Shown piece after piece: positions 19,591 to 28,025 of a stretch of DNA of 64,000 nucleotides. A program made the position numbers and the translations under genes. This DNA is from Hymenobacter terricola (GTDB lineage Bacteria > Bacteroidota > Bacteroidia > Cytophagales > Hymenobacteraceae), in the NCBI RefSeq assembly GCF_017921975.2, contig NZ_JAGEMO020000009.1:1-64000 (forward strand), written 5' to 3'. The notes under the pieces are model-generated. The model was not told the origin of the DNA, did not search any database, and saw nothing but the letters and a program-made list of their open reading frames with translations. Positions within the stretch are counted from its first letter, which is position 1. Every line of letters starts with the position of its first letter.

Positions 19591-20493
19591 ATGCCCCAGC
19601 ACGTTTCCATTCAGGGTTTTCAGGGAAGTTTTCACGAGGTAGCGGCCCGCCAGTATTTCGGGGCGGAGCCGGAGCTGCTGGCCTGCGCCACGTTTGGGGC
19701 GGTGGTGGCGCACGTGGTGAACGGCACGGCCGGCGCCGGCCTCATGGCCATGGAAAACTCGCTGGCCGGCAGCATCCTGCCCAACTACCTGCTGCTGGAG
19801 CGTCACGCCGTGCGCGTGACCGGCGAGGTATACCTGCCCATTCATCAGCACCTGATGGGCCTGCCCGGCACCACGCTGGCCGATATCCAGGCCGTGCATT
19901 CGCACCCCATGGCCCTGCGCCAGTGCGGCGAGTTTCTGGACCAGCACCCGCACTGGAAGCTGGTGGAAACCGACGACACCGGCCACAGCGCCCAGCTTCT
20001 GGCCGAAAACCGGACGCCCGGCGTGGCCGTGGTGGCCGGGGCCCAGGCCGCCGCGCAGTTCGGCCTCGAAATTCTGGCCCCCGCCATCCACGACGACCCG
20101 CACAACTACACCCGCTTCCTGGTGCTGGAGCGCGCCGAAACGGCCCAGCCCGACCCCGAGGCCAATAAAGCTTCGCTCTACTTCCATACGTCGCACGCGC
20201 CGGGCAGCCTGGCCGCCGTGCTCACCCGCGTAGCCGCCCACGGCTTCAACCTGAGCAAGCTGCAATCCTGCCCGCGTCCTGGCCAGCCCTGGCACTACGG
20301 CTTCCACGCCGATGTGGAATTTGAGGAAATGAGCCAACTGGATGCACTGCTGGCCGATTTGGCGCCCGTGACGGAGGAGCTGCGGGTGCTGGGGGCCTAC
20401 CGCCGCGGCAGCATGGCCGAGGCAGCGGGGGAGGAGCTGTCATTGCCGGGAGGCACGACGAAGCAATCCGTTCTCTCTGAGCGCCCCGCCTGA
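19591..20493 (+). CDS. pheA: Prephenate dehydratase (PDT + ACT)
   Basis: 300 aa. Converts prephenate to phenylpyruvate in Phe synthesis. PDT domain about 1-180: FQGSFHEVAARQYFG, MAMENSLAGSI (substrate-binding Glu-Asn-Ser), HSHPMALRQC and the catalytic Thr-Arg-Phe in NYTRFLVL. ACT domain about 193-268 (SLYFHTSHAPGSLAAVLTRV, HGFNLSKLQSCP). No chorismate mutase domain; that activity is at the end of the fourth gene of the operon. The usual Phe-sensing ESRP of the ACT domain reads QSCP here. The last 19 or so codons lie inside a REP-like element, so the natural tail is repeat-derived. First gene of the attenuated operon. Confidence 0.92.
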   Translation: MPQHVSIQGFQGSFHEVAARQYFGAEPELLACATFGAVVAHVVNGTAGAGLMAMENSLAGSILPNYLLLERHAVRVTGEVYLPIHQHLMGLPGTTLADIQAVHSHPMALRQCGEFLDQHPHWKLVETDDTGHSAQLLAENRTPGVAVVAGAQAAAQFGLEILAPAIHDDPHNYTRFLVLERAETAQPDPEANKASLYFHTSHAPGSLAAVLTRVAAHGFNLSKLQSCPRPGQPWHYGFHADVEFEEMSQLDALLADLAPVTEELRVLGAYRRGSMAEAAGEELSLPGGTTKQSVLSERPA

Positions 20494-20612
20494 TGGTATA
20501 GCAAAGGCAACTTCCCCGCTTCTGAACCCTGTATTTAAGAGCTTATCACAATAGAAAACTCAGCGCTGAGACCAGGACGGATTGCTTCGCCGTGCCTCCT
20601 CGCAATGACAGC
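20436..20612. repeat. REP-like element (type 2) spanning the end of pheA
   Basis: Outer arms GCTGTCATTGC (20436-20446) and GCAATGACAGC (20602-20612) are perfect complements; inner arms share GGCACGACGAAGCAATCCGT / ACGGATTGCTTCGCCGTGCC with one change. It covers the pheA stop codon and a misleading ATG at 20605. Confidence 0.85.
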
Positions 20613-20622
20613 CGACTTTACC

Positions 20623-21831
20623 ATGACCATCCCCATTGCCAGCCGCCTGGCCCATACCGGCGAATACTACTTCTCGCGCAAGCTGCGCGAGCTGGCTGCG
20701 CTCAACGCCGCCGGGGCCAACATCATCAGCCTGGGCATCGGCAGTCCCGATTTGCCGCCGCATCCCAGCGTGGTGGAAGCCCTGGCCAAGTCGGCCGCAC
20801 TGCCCAACGCCCACGGCTACCAGAGCTACCAGGGCACGCCGGCTTTGCGCGGCGCGATGGCCGATTTCTACCAGCGCCACTACGGCGTAGCCCTGGCCCC
20901 GGCCACCGAAATCCTGCCGCTGCTGGGTTCCAAAGAGGGCCTGATGCACATTGGGATGACGTTTCTGGAGGCCGGCGACGCGGTGCTCATCCCCAACCCC
21001 GGCTACCCGACCTACCGCGCCGTGGCCGAAATCTGCGGAGCCGAGGTGCGAGAGTACGACCTCACGGCTGCATCGGGTTGGCTGCCCGATTTGGACGCGC
21101 TGGCCCAAACCGACCTTTCGCGGGTGAAGCTGATGCTGGTAAACTATCCGCACATGCCCACCGGCGCGGCGGCCGGTTTGCCATTTCTCACGCGCCTCGT
21201 GGAATTTGCGAAAGCCCACGAAATCCTGCTGGTGCACGACAATCCGTATGGCTTCATTCTGAACGAGACGCCGCCGGTGAGCCTGCTGGCCGTGCCGGGC
21301 GCCCGCGAAGTGGCCATCGAACTGAACTCGCTCAGCAAGTCGCACAACATGGCGGGCTGGCGCGTAGGCCTGCTGGCCGGCCGCGCCGACGTCATTGCCG
21401 ACGTCCTCCGCTTCAAAAGCAATATGGATTCGGGCATGTTCCTGCCGGTGCAGCAGGCGGCGGTGGCTGCCTTGGCATTGGGCAACGACTGGTTTACGGA
21501 GCTGAACGCCACCTACCGCGCCCGGCGCACGCTGGTGGTAGCGTTGCTGCGCGCCCTGGGTTGCGACCCTGCGCCGGGCCAGGCGGGCCTGTTCATCTGG
21601 GCCGCCGTGCCGGCCGGCTTTGCCGATGGCTATGCCCTGAGCGACGCCGTGCTGGCCGAGGCGGGGGTGTTTATCACGCCGGGCGGCATCTTCGGCAGCA
21701 ATGGGAACGGTTACATCCGCGCCAGCCTGTGCCAGCCGGAAGGGCTGCTGCGCGAGGCGTTGGCGCGGGTGCAGGAATGGAAAAAAGAGCGTCGTGCTGA
21801 ACGTAGTGAAGTATCTCTGCCGCAGGAGTAA
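20623..21831 (+). CDS. Class I/II PLP-dependent aminotransferase
   Basis: 402 aa from the ATG at 20623; the ATG at 20605 is inside the arm of a REP-like repeat and is less likely. PLP motifs: SKEGLMHIGMTFL, NPGYPTYR, VNYPHMPTGA, HDNPYG (Asp and Tyr of the cofactor pocket) and NSLSKSHNMAGWRVG with the Schiff-base Lys. Related to DapL/AspC-type enzymes. Placed between pheA and tyrA, it most likely does the last transamination of phenylpyruvate and hydroxyphenylpyruvate, though the sequence alone does not fix the substrate. The C-terminal RAERSEVSLPQE is encoded by a REP-like element. Confidence 0.88.
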   Translation: MTIPIASRLAHTGEYYFSRKLRELAALNAAGANIISLGIGSPDLPPHPSVVEALAKSAALPNAHGYQSYQGTPALRGAMADFYQRHYGVALAPATEILPLLGSKEGLMHIGMTFLEAGDAVLIPNPGYPTYRAVAEICGAEVREYDLTAASGWLPDLDALAQTDLSRVKLMLVNYPHMPTGAAAGLPFLTRLVEFAKAHEILLVHDNPYGFILNETPPVSLLAVPGAREVAIELNSLSKSHNMAGWRVGLLAGRADVIADVLRFKSNMDSGMFLPVQQAAVAALALGNDWFTELNATYRARRTLVVALLRALGCDPAPGQAGLFIWAAVPAGFADGYALSDAVLAEAGVFITPGGIFGSNGNGYIRASLCQPEGLLREALARVQEWKKERRAERSEVSLPQE

Positions 21832-21884
21832 TCAATGCTAACGCAACGAAGCGGGCAAGATGCTTCGCTACGCTCTGCATGACG
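21787..21884. repeat. REP-like element (type 1) spanning the aminotransferase stop codon
   Basis: GAGCGTCGTGCTGAACG... and ...TACGCTCTGCATGACG arms; inner GTGAAGTATCTCTGCCGC. Supplies about 14 codons and the stop of the aminotransferase gene. Nearly identical in its right half to the element at 22791. Confidence 0.8.
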
Positions 21885-21922
21885 GGCTAACAACCAACAA
21901 CTATCAACCAACAACCAATAAA

Positions 21923-22768
21923 ATGACCGTCACCATCATCGGCCTGGGTCTTATCGGCGGCTCGCTGGCGCTGAGCCTGCGCCACCACGGCCTGGCGCAG
22001 CACCTCATCGGGGTGGAGCAAAGCCCGGCCCACGCCCGCCGTGCCCTGGAGCTGGGTCTGGTCGATGAAATTGAAACGGACCTGGCCGCCGCCGTGCGCC
22101 GGGCCGATTTCATCGTAGTAGCCGTGCCCGTGGATGCCATGGTGGCCGTGCTGCCGCCGGTGCTCGATGCCACGGCCGCGCACCAGGTGGTTATCGACGT
22201 GGGTTCGACCAAGCAGGCGCTGCTGGCGGCCGTGGCCGGGCACCCGCGCCGGGGCCGCTTCGTGGCCGCGCACCCCATGGCGGGCACCGAGCATTCGGGG
22301 CCGGAGGCGGCTATTTTGGGCTTGTTTGAGGGCAAAACCGTGGTGCTCTGCGATACTGAGCACAGCGACGCTGATGCGGTGCAGACGGTTACCACCCTGT
22401 TTCAGGCGCTGCCCATGCGGCTGCTGTATCTGGATGGCGCGGCCCACGACCTGCACACGGCCTACGTGTCGCACATCTCACACATCACCTCCTTTGCGCT
22501 GGCCCTCACGGTGCTGGAAAAGGAAAAGGAGGAGCAGCAGATTTTCGACCTGGCCAGCGGCGGGTTCGAGTCCACGGTGCGGCTGGCCAAGAGCGCGCCG
22601 GCGACGTGGGTGCCCATCTTCCGCCAGAACCGGCTGAATGTGCTGGATGTGCTGGATGAGCATTTGCACCAGCTCCAGCACCTGCGCGAGCTGCTGGCCC
22701 GGGAAGATTATGACGGGCTGACGGAATGCTTCAAACAGGCCAACCGAATCCAGAAAATTCTGCCGTGA
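21923..22768 (+). CDS. tyrA: Prephenate dehydrogenase
   Basis: 281 aa from the ATG at 21923. Oxidises prephenate to 4-hydroxyphenylpyruvate with NAD+ for Tyr synthesis. N-terminal Rossmann motif IIGLGLIGGSLALSLR, then DVGSTKQALL, AAHPMAGTEHSGPEAA (catalytic His region) and DLHTAYVSHISHITSFALAL with the second His. Monofunctional: no chorismate mutase or ACT domain, so Tyr feedback must act elsewhere, plausibly through the attenuators in front of the operon. Third gene of the phe/tyr operon. Confidence 0.93.
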   Translation: MTVTIIGLGLIGGSLALSLRHHGLAQHLIGVEQSPAHARRALELGLVDEIETDLAAAVRRADFIVVAVPVDAMVAVLPPVLDATAAHQVVIDVGSTKQALLAAVAGHPRRGRFVAAHPMAGTEHSGPEAAILGLFEGKTVVLCDTEHSDADAVQTVTTLFQALPMRLLYLDGAAHDLHTAYVSHISHITSFALALTVLEKEKEEQQIFDLASGGFESTVRLAKSAPATWVPIFRQNRLNVLDVLDEHLHQLQHLRELLAREDYDGLTECFKQANRIQKILP

Positions 22769-22790
22769 TGGCCATTAAGCACGAAAAAAA

Positions 22791-22885
22791 ACGTCATGCA
22801 GAGCGTGGCGAAACATCTTTACCGCAGTAGTAATCAATGCCAATGCGACGAAGCGGGCAAGATGCTTCGCTACGCTCTGCATGAC
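22791..22885. repeat. REP-like element (type 1) between tyrA and the DAHP synthase gene
   Basis: ACGTCATGCAGAGCGTGGCG... and ...TACGCTCTGCATGAC arms. Lies wholly in the 155-base gap. Confidence 0.8.
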
Positions 22886-22923
22886 CGCTCAGAAGAACTT
22901 AAAAATTAAAAACGCAACTTCCC

Positions 22924-24012
22924 ATGCTTACCCAATCCCAAATGAAATCCGCCTTATTCAACCGCGAACCCAACGACAAGCCTTACCTCATTTCCGGGCC
23001 GTGCTCGGCCGAAACCGAGGAGCAGGTGCTCGATACCTGCCAGCGTTTGGCCGCCACTGGCAAGGTGCAGGCCCTGCGCGCCGGCATCTGGAAACCCCGC
23101 ACCAAGCCCGGCATGTTTGAGGGCGTGGGCACCAAGGGCCTGCCGTGGCTCAAGAAAGCCAGCGAGCTGACCGGCCTGCCCATTGCCGTGGAAGTGGCCA
23201 CGGCCAAACACGTGGAGGACTGCCTGGCCTTCGGCGTCGACATTCTGTGGGTGGGCGCGCGCACCACGGGCAACCCGTTTTCGGTGCAGGAAATTGCCAA
23301 CGTGCTGCGCGGCGTGGACGTGCCGGTGCTGGTGAAAAACCCCATTCACCCCGAGCTGGAGCTGTGGATTGGGGCCGTGGAGCGCCTGCAAAAGGCCGGC
23401 GTGAAGCAGGTGGGCCTCATTCACCGGGGCTTTTCGAGCTACGGCAACACCGATTTCCGCAACGCGCCGATGTGGCACCTGCCCATCGAGATGAAGCGCC
23501 GCCTGCCCGAACTGCCCCTGCTCTGCGACCCCAGCCACATCTGCGGCCGGCGCGACACACTGTTTGCCGTGGCCCAGCAGGCCCTCAACCTGGGCTTCGA
23601 TGGAACGATGATTGAGTCGCACCAGAACCCCGACGCGGCCTGGAGCGACGCCAAGCAGCAAATTACCCCCGAAGCCCTGCACGACCTCATCGAGGGACTG
23701 GTGTGGCGCCACGAAACCACCGACCAGCGCGAGTTCCTCACGGCCCTGGCCAGCTTCCGCGAGCAAATCAACCAGCTTGATGCCGAGATTATGCAGCTGC
23801 TGGGCCGGCGCATGGCCGTGGCCGAGAAAATTGGCCAGTACAAGAAGGAAAACGACATCACCATCCTCCAAACCAACCGTTGGAACGAGGTGCTGGACCG
23901 CGCCAAGCGCCAGGGTACGTCGGTGGGCCTCTCCACCGATTTTGTGGAGCAGTATCTGGCCGCCGTGCACCTGGAGTCCATCAACCGCCAGAACAAGGTG
24001 ATGGAAGGGTAG
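22924..24012 (+). CDS. aroF: Bifunctional DAHP synthase (type I, KDO8P-like) / chorismate mutase (AroQ)
   Basis: 362 aa. Residues 1-260 are the AroA-beta type DAHP synthase that joins PEP and erythrose 4-phosphate: LISGPCSAETEEQV, AGIWKPRTKPGMFEG, VGARTTGNPFSVQEI, LIHRGFSS, LLCDPSHICGRR and MIESHQNPDAAWSD. Residues 265-362 are an AroQ chorismate mutase (FREQINQLDAEIMQLLGRRM, VAEKIGQYKKENDI). In this class the mutase domain also acts as the feedback sensor. The gene supplies both the entry step of the shikimate route and the mutase needed by pheA and tyrA, so the operon makes Phe and Tyr from central metabolites and chorismate. Confidence 0.93.
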   Translation: MLTQSQMKSALFNREPNDKPYLISGPCSAETEEQVLDTCQRLAATGKVQALRAGIWKPRTKPGMFEGVGTKGLPWLKKASELTGLPIAVEVATAKHVEDCLAFGVDILWVGARTTGNPFSVQEIANVLRGVDVPVLVKNPIHPELELWIGAVERLQKAGVKQVGLIHRGFSSYGNTDFRNAPMWHLPIEMKRRLPELPLLCDPSHICGRRDTLFAVAQQALNLGFDGTMIESHQNPDAAWSDAKQQITPEALHDLIEGLVWRHETTDQREFLTALASFREQINQLDAEIMQLLGRRMAVAEKIGQYKKENDITILQTNRWNEVLDRAKRQGTSVGLSTDFVEQYLAAVHLESINRQNKVMEG

Positions 24013-24020
24013 CGGGGCTT

Positions 24021-24181
24021 TGTCATTGCGAGGCGAAGCCGAAGCAATCCGTCCTTTTCTCTGCGCCCGACCCGCTAGTGTGACAAGCCCCGGTACCGCT
24101 CCAAATGAGCAGTGCCAGGGCTTGTCGTTTAGTTAAGGTGTCTGGTTTTGACAGGACGGATTGCTTCGCCTCGCAACGACA
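24021..24181. repeat. REP-like element (type 2) with a nested terminator
   Basis: TGTCATTGCGAGGCGAAGC... (24021) and ...GCTTCGCCTCGCAACGACA (24163-24181) are long complementary arms, enclosing a terminator hairpin at 24082-24126. Sits between the convergent operon end and a T9SS protein. Confidence 0.8.
24082..24126 (+). terminator. Terminator of the phe/tyr operon
   Basis: GACAAGCCC (24082-24090) pairs with GGGCTTGTC (24118-24126), extended inward by GG...CGCTC / GAGC...CC with two mismatches, followed by GTTTAG. Nested in the type 2 REP-like element. Confidence 0.65.
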
Positions 24182-24192
24182 GGGCCATCTTC

Positions 24193-25974
24193 TTATTCCA
24201 CTACCAGGCGGCGGGAAGCCGTAGTTTCCCCCGCCTGCACCTGCAAAACATAGAGTCCGGCGGAGAGGCCGCTCAGGCTCAGCTCGTGGTGCAGGCCCGC
24301 CGCTGGCAGGCTGACCTGGTCGGTGCGCAGGGCCCGGCCCAGGGCATCGCGCAGGGTGAGGGTGGCCGTGGCGGTGCCGGGCAGGGCGGGCAGCATGATG
24401 GTGGTGGCGCTACGGGCCGGGTTGGGGTAGAGGGCGAAGGCCGTGCCGCTCAGGGCCGGCGCGGTGGCCGTGACGGTGGCGCCAAAGGTGGGGTCGGTGA
24501 GGAAGGCCAGGAAGTTGGTGGCCGCGCCCAGCGGCGAACTGGCGAGGGTTAGGCTGCCAAAGGTGGCCGTGTTCTGGAAGTTTCCCGCCATGTACAGCCG
24601 CGCGCCGGCTACGGCCAGGCAGGAAGCATCGGTATTGCTGGCGGCACCGCCCCGTTGGGCCCAGGCCACCGTGGCGCCGGTGCCCGTATCGGCGAGCCGG
24701 GCCACCAGCGCGCCCCCGCTGGCGGTGGGCAGGGCAGTGGTGCCAATGGTGACGGCGGCGCTGGCAAAAGCACCCGCCAGGTACACGCCGCCGGCCCCGC
24801 AGGCGGTGAGGGCGGTGCCCTGGTCGTTGGCCGTGCCCCCGGCCTGCTGGGCCCACGTCCAGGCAGCGGTGCTGCCCGCGTCAGTGACGGCGGCCACAAA
24901 GGCATCGGTGGTGATGCCGCTCGGGCCGGTGTTGGCGATGGTGAGGGGGCCGAGCGTGAGCACGGCGCTGGAAAAGCTGCCGGCCACGTATACCCGGCCG
25001 CCGCTCACGGCGAGGGCGTTGCCCACGTCGCGGCTCAGGCCGCCGGCGCGCAGGGCCCATTGCCAGCTGCTGCCCGTGCCCGTATCTACCAGCTTGGCTA
25101 CGTAAGCATTGGCCGTCGTGCTGGCATTGGGCAGAACGCTGCCGCCAAAAGTGGCCGTTGCGCCCCCGAAAGAGCCGGTGGCGTACACGCTGGCGCCGTT
25201 CAGGGCGAGGGCGTTGACGGCCTTGGTGCCGGGGCCCGTGATGGGCTGCACCCAGCTCATGGTGCTGCTCGTGCCGGCGTCCACCAGTTTGGCCACAAAG
25301 CCATCCGGGTACGTGACCGCGGCTCCCGCCGTAGAGTTGGTGAGCGAGATGCCGCCGAAGGTGGCCGTGGTGCTGGCAAAGTTGCCGCCCACGTACACGC
25401 TGGTGCCCGTGGCTACCAGCGTGGTAGCCGCATCCTGGCCCAGGCCGCCCAGGTGCTGGGCCCAGTCGAAGCTGGCGGTGGGGCCCGCATCGGTGAGCTT
25501 GGCCACGAAGGCATCGGTGCCGATGAAGGACTGGCCGCCGTAGTTGGGAACGTTGATGGCTCCAAAGCTGGCGGTGGGGCTGAAGAAGGTACCGGCCAGG
25601 TACACCCGGTTGCCGTTCAGGGCCAGCGCCGTTACCTGGTCAACGTCGGTGCCGCCAAAGCGGTAGGCCCACACAAAGGTGTCCGTGGCCTGGCTCCATT
25701 TGGCCAGAAAGCCGTCGGTGCCGCCAATGCTAATCAGCGTGGTGTTGCCGATGGTGACGATGCCGGAGAAGCCCCCCGCCACGTACAGGTCGCCGCCGGC
25801 GTTGGTGGCCGTGGTTTTGATGGCTAAGTTGGAATTGCTGCCGCCCACTACCATGGCCGATTGCCAGATGGGTACCAGCTGCGCCCGGGCCGCCGGCCCC
25901 ACCAGCAGCACCAGTAATAGCACCAGGCCAGCCACCGGGCCACCGCGCAATAAAAAAGAGGAGAAAAGCTTCAT
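24193..25974 (-). CDS. T9SS-exported repeat protein, paralogue 1
   Basis: 593 aa. Signal peptide at residues 1-32 (LVLLLVLLVGPAARAQ). The body is about eight units of roughly 60 residues with the pattern W-x-(6)-GG-x(3)-D-x(4)-L-A-x(4)-VYVAG-x-F-x(8)-FG ... DAFVAKLTDAG, resembling SBBP-type beta-propeller repeats. The C-terminus LYPNPARSATTIML ... GLYVLQVQAGETTASRRLVVE is a type A T9SS sorting domain, so the product goes to the surface or is released. Two paralogues follow on the same strand. Binding partner unknown. Confidence 0.8.
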   Translation of the reverse strand: MKLFSSFLLRGGPVAGLVLLLVLLVGPAARAQLVPIWQSAMVVGGSNSNLAIKTTATNAGGDLYVAGGFSGIVTIGNTTLISIGGTDGFLAKWSQATDTFVWAYRFGGTDVDQVTALALNGNRVYLAGTFFSPTASFGAINVPNYGGQSFIGTDAFVAKLTDAGPTASFDWAQHLGGLGQDAATTLVATGTSVYVGGNFASTTATFGGISLTNSTAGAAVTYPDGFVAKLVDAGTSSTMSWVQPITGPGTKAVNALALNGASVYATGSFGGATATFGGSVLPNASTTANAYVAKLVDTGTGSSWQWALRAGGLSRDVGNALAVSGGRVYVAGSFSSAVLTLGPLTIANTGPSGITTDAFVAAVTDAGSTAAWTWAQQAGGTANDQGTALTACGAGGVYLAGAFASAAVTIGTTALPTASGGALVARLADTGTGATVAWAQRGGAASNTDASCLAVAGARLYMAGNFQNTATFGSLTLASSPLGAATNFLAFLTDPTFGATVTATAPALSGTAFALYPNPARSATTIMLPALPGTATATLTLRDALGRALRTDQVSLPAAGLHHELSLSGLSAGLYVLQVQAGETTASRRLVVE

Positions 25975-26030
25975 TAACAGGGGGGATAAGACACGCCAAT
26001 ACGTAGCTTGTCGCGTAAGGTTAGCCGTCC

Positions 26031-26062
26031 AAAAAAAGCCCCGATGCCAGGCACCAGGGCTT
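26031..26062 (-). terminator. Terminator after T9SS repeat protein 2
   Basis: On the minus strand AAGCCC...GGGCTT with a loop containing GGTGCCTGGCAT, followed by seven T (26037-26031). Confidence 0.75.
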
Positions 26063-26084
26063 GTCCCTATTTGAGGTCATTGCG

Positions 26085-26115
26085 CCGGTCAGACCGCCTG
26101 GGGCGGTCTGACCGG
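26085..26115. repeat. 14-bp perfect inverted repeat
   Basis: CCGGTCAGACCGCC (26085-26098) and GGCGGTCTGACCGG (26102-26115) with a 3-base loop. Lies between the stop of the second T9SS repeat protein and its terminator; no T-run of its own. Confidence 0.8.
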
Positions 26116-26148
26116 TTGAAGAAAGGCCGTTGGGCCACGGGTGCCGCG

Positions 26149-27915
26149 CTATTCTACCACTAGCCGTCGCGTCGCCGTAGCCGCGCCGGCCCGCACTTGC
26201 AGGGCGTAGAGGCCAGCCGGCAGGCCGGTCAGGTCGAGCTCGTGGCGCAGGCCGGCGGGGGGCAGGGCTACGGTGGCGGTGCGCAGGGCCCGGCCCAGGG
26301 CATCGCGCAGGGTGAGGGTGGCGGCGGTGCCGGGCTGGGCGGGCAGCTGCACGGTGGTGGCGGCGCGGGCCGGGTTGGGCGCGAGGGTGAAACTGAGCGT
26401 TTCTTTTGACGCGGCGGTGGCGAGCAGGGTGGGGTCGGCGAGGGAGGCGAGGAAGGCACGCTTCAAAGTAGTTGGACCAGTAATACTCAGGTTGCCAAAA
26501 GTACTTGGGGCAGTAGTGGCACCGGCGACGTAGAGGCTTGTTCCTGCTATTGCCATTGCGTTGGCATCGTCTATCGCAGGGCCGCCCGCCTGTTGGGCCC
26601 ACGCAAAACGGCTGCTGCTGCCGGCATCGATGACTTTGGCCACAAATATGTCGTCAGAACCCATAGAGCTGGTGTTAGACAAATTGAAGGCGCCGAAATC
26701 AGCCGTGGGCCCACCGAAGCTTCCCACGATGCACACGTTCGTGCCCACGACGCCAATTCCCTTCGGCGTATCAAAAAGAGCACCGCCGGCCCTTTGCGCC
26801 CATACGAATGTGCCGCTGCTGCCACTATCCGTGAGCTTGGTTATGAATACGTCAGTAAGGCCCGCCGTGGTCAGGGTGGTGCTGCCAAAAGTTGCCGTGG
26901 CGTTGGCCGGGCCGCCATTTGAGAAGCCGAAGCTCCCGGCCAGGTACACCGTTGCCCCTGCTGTCGTCAGCGCGTAAGCATCGTCGTAGCCACTGCCGCC
27001 CGCCCGTTGTACCCAGTTAAAAGTGCTGTTCGTTCCCCCATCGGTGAGCTTGGCTACGAACACATCATCGGTGAACGGCGGACTGGCGGTGGTGTTGCTG
27101 AGCGTGAGGGCGTCGAAGCTGGCGGTGGGGCTGCGGAAATCGCCGGCTATGTACACGTTGGTCCCGGTTACGGCCATGGTCGTGACAAAATCACTCTCTG
27201 CCCCCCCGGCCCGTTTGGCCCACACGAAGCCGGCCGTGCTCCCCGCATCGGTGAGTTTGGTCACGAAGGCATCGTACGTTCCCGTATTATCGGCATTAGT
27301 CAGCATCGTATTGCCAAATCCAATTGCCAGACTGGAAAAAGTGCCTGCGATGTACACCTCGGATGCTGCTACGCACATGGCCGCCGCCGCATCGATGCCC
27401 GTACCGCCCGCCCGCTGGGTCCACACGAAACCGCCGACATCGGTGAGCTTGCTTACGAAAACGTCGTCGGTATTCGCCGGGCCCGCATTTTGTAAGCTGC
27501 TGCTGCCAAAGTCCGCGGTAGCGCTTTGGAACTGGCCCGCTACGTAGATACCCCCGCCGCTCACGGCTATCGCCCCGGCGTAGTCATTAGCCGTGCCGCC
27601 CGCCCGTTGGGCCCAGGTGAAGCTGCCGGTGACAGGGCTCCATCTGGCTATGAATATGTCACTGCCGCCAACACTGGTCAGGTCGATGTTGCCAAAGCTG
27701 GTCGTACCCGTAAAGTTTCCGGCTACAAATACATTCCCGTTGGCATCTGCCACCATAGCCTGCACTTCAGAACTGGTGCCAAGGGTCTGGTTTACGGCCA
27801 CCGCCATCTGCCAGGCCGGAGCCTGTGCCCGTGCCGCCGGCCCCGCCAGCCACAGGAGAGTCAACAGCAGCCCGGCTGCGGGCCCGCCGCGCATCAGGGA
27901 GGAAAGGTGCTTCAT
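26149..27915 (-). CDS. T9SS-exported repeat protein, paralogue 2
   Basis: 588 aa from the ATG at 27915 (a TTG precedes it). Signal peptide KHLSSLMRGGPAAGLLLTLL ... ARAQ, then eight SBBP-like units (for example FVWTQRAGGTGIDAAAAMCV ... VYIAGTFSS) and a T9SS tail (LAPNPARAATTVQLP ... ATRRLVVE). The first 60 bases, the upstream 90 bases and about 190 bases of the 3' end are nearly identical to paralogue 3 at 30386-32122, while the middle is diverged and less GC-rich. This fits duplication followed by divergence of the repeats or by gene conversion at the ends. Confidence 0.8.
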   Translation of the reverse strand: MKHLSSLMRGGPAAGLLLTLLWLAGPAARAQAPAWQMAVAVNQTLGTSSEVQAMVADANGNVFVAGNFTGTTSFGNIDLTSVGGSDIFIARWSPVTGSFTWAQRAGGTANDYAGAIAVSGGGIYVAGQFQSATADFGSSSLQNAGPANTDDVFVSKLTDVGGFVWTQRAGGTGIDAAAAMCVAASEVYIAGTFSSLAIGFGNTMLTNADNTGTYDAFVTKLTDAGSTAGFVWAKRAGGAESDFVTTMAVTGTNVYIAGDFRSPTASFDALTLSNTTASPPFTDDVFVAKLTDGGTNSTFNWVQRAGGSGYDDAYALTTAGATVYLAGSFGFSNGGPANATATFGSTTLTTAGLTDVFITKLTDSGSSGTFVWAQRAGGALFDTPKGIGVVGTNVCIVGSFGGPTADFGAFNLSNTSSMGSDDIFVAKVIDAGSSSRFAWAQQAGGPAIDDANAMAIAGTSLYVAGATTAPSTFGNLSITGPTTLKRAFLASLADPTLLATAASKETLSFTLAPNPARAATTVQLPAQPGTAATLTLRDALGRALRTATVALPPAGLRHELDLTGLPAGLYALQVRAGAATATRRLVVE

Positions 27916-27973
27916 CAAAGGAAGGAAACGGCACGCCAGGGGTAGAATGTCGGGCTAAAGATAGGGCCGCGAA

Positions 27974-28002
27974 GAAGCCCCGGCGCGGGGTGCCGGGGCT
28001 TC
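27974..28002 (-). terminator. Hairpin upstream of T9SS repeat protein 2
   Basis: GAAGCCCCGG (27974-27983) and CCGGGGCTTC (27993-28002), ten perfect pairs with a 9-base loop. Likely terminator for the helical protein gene upstream (minus strand); duplicated at 32181. Confidence 0.65.
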
Positions 28003-28025
28003 AGTATCAACGGGAAAACGGGGGG

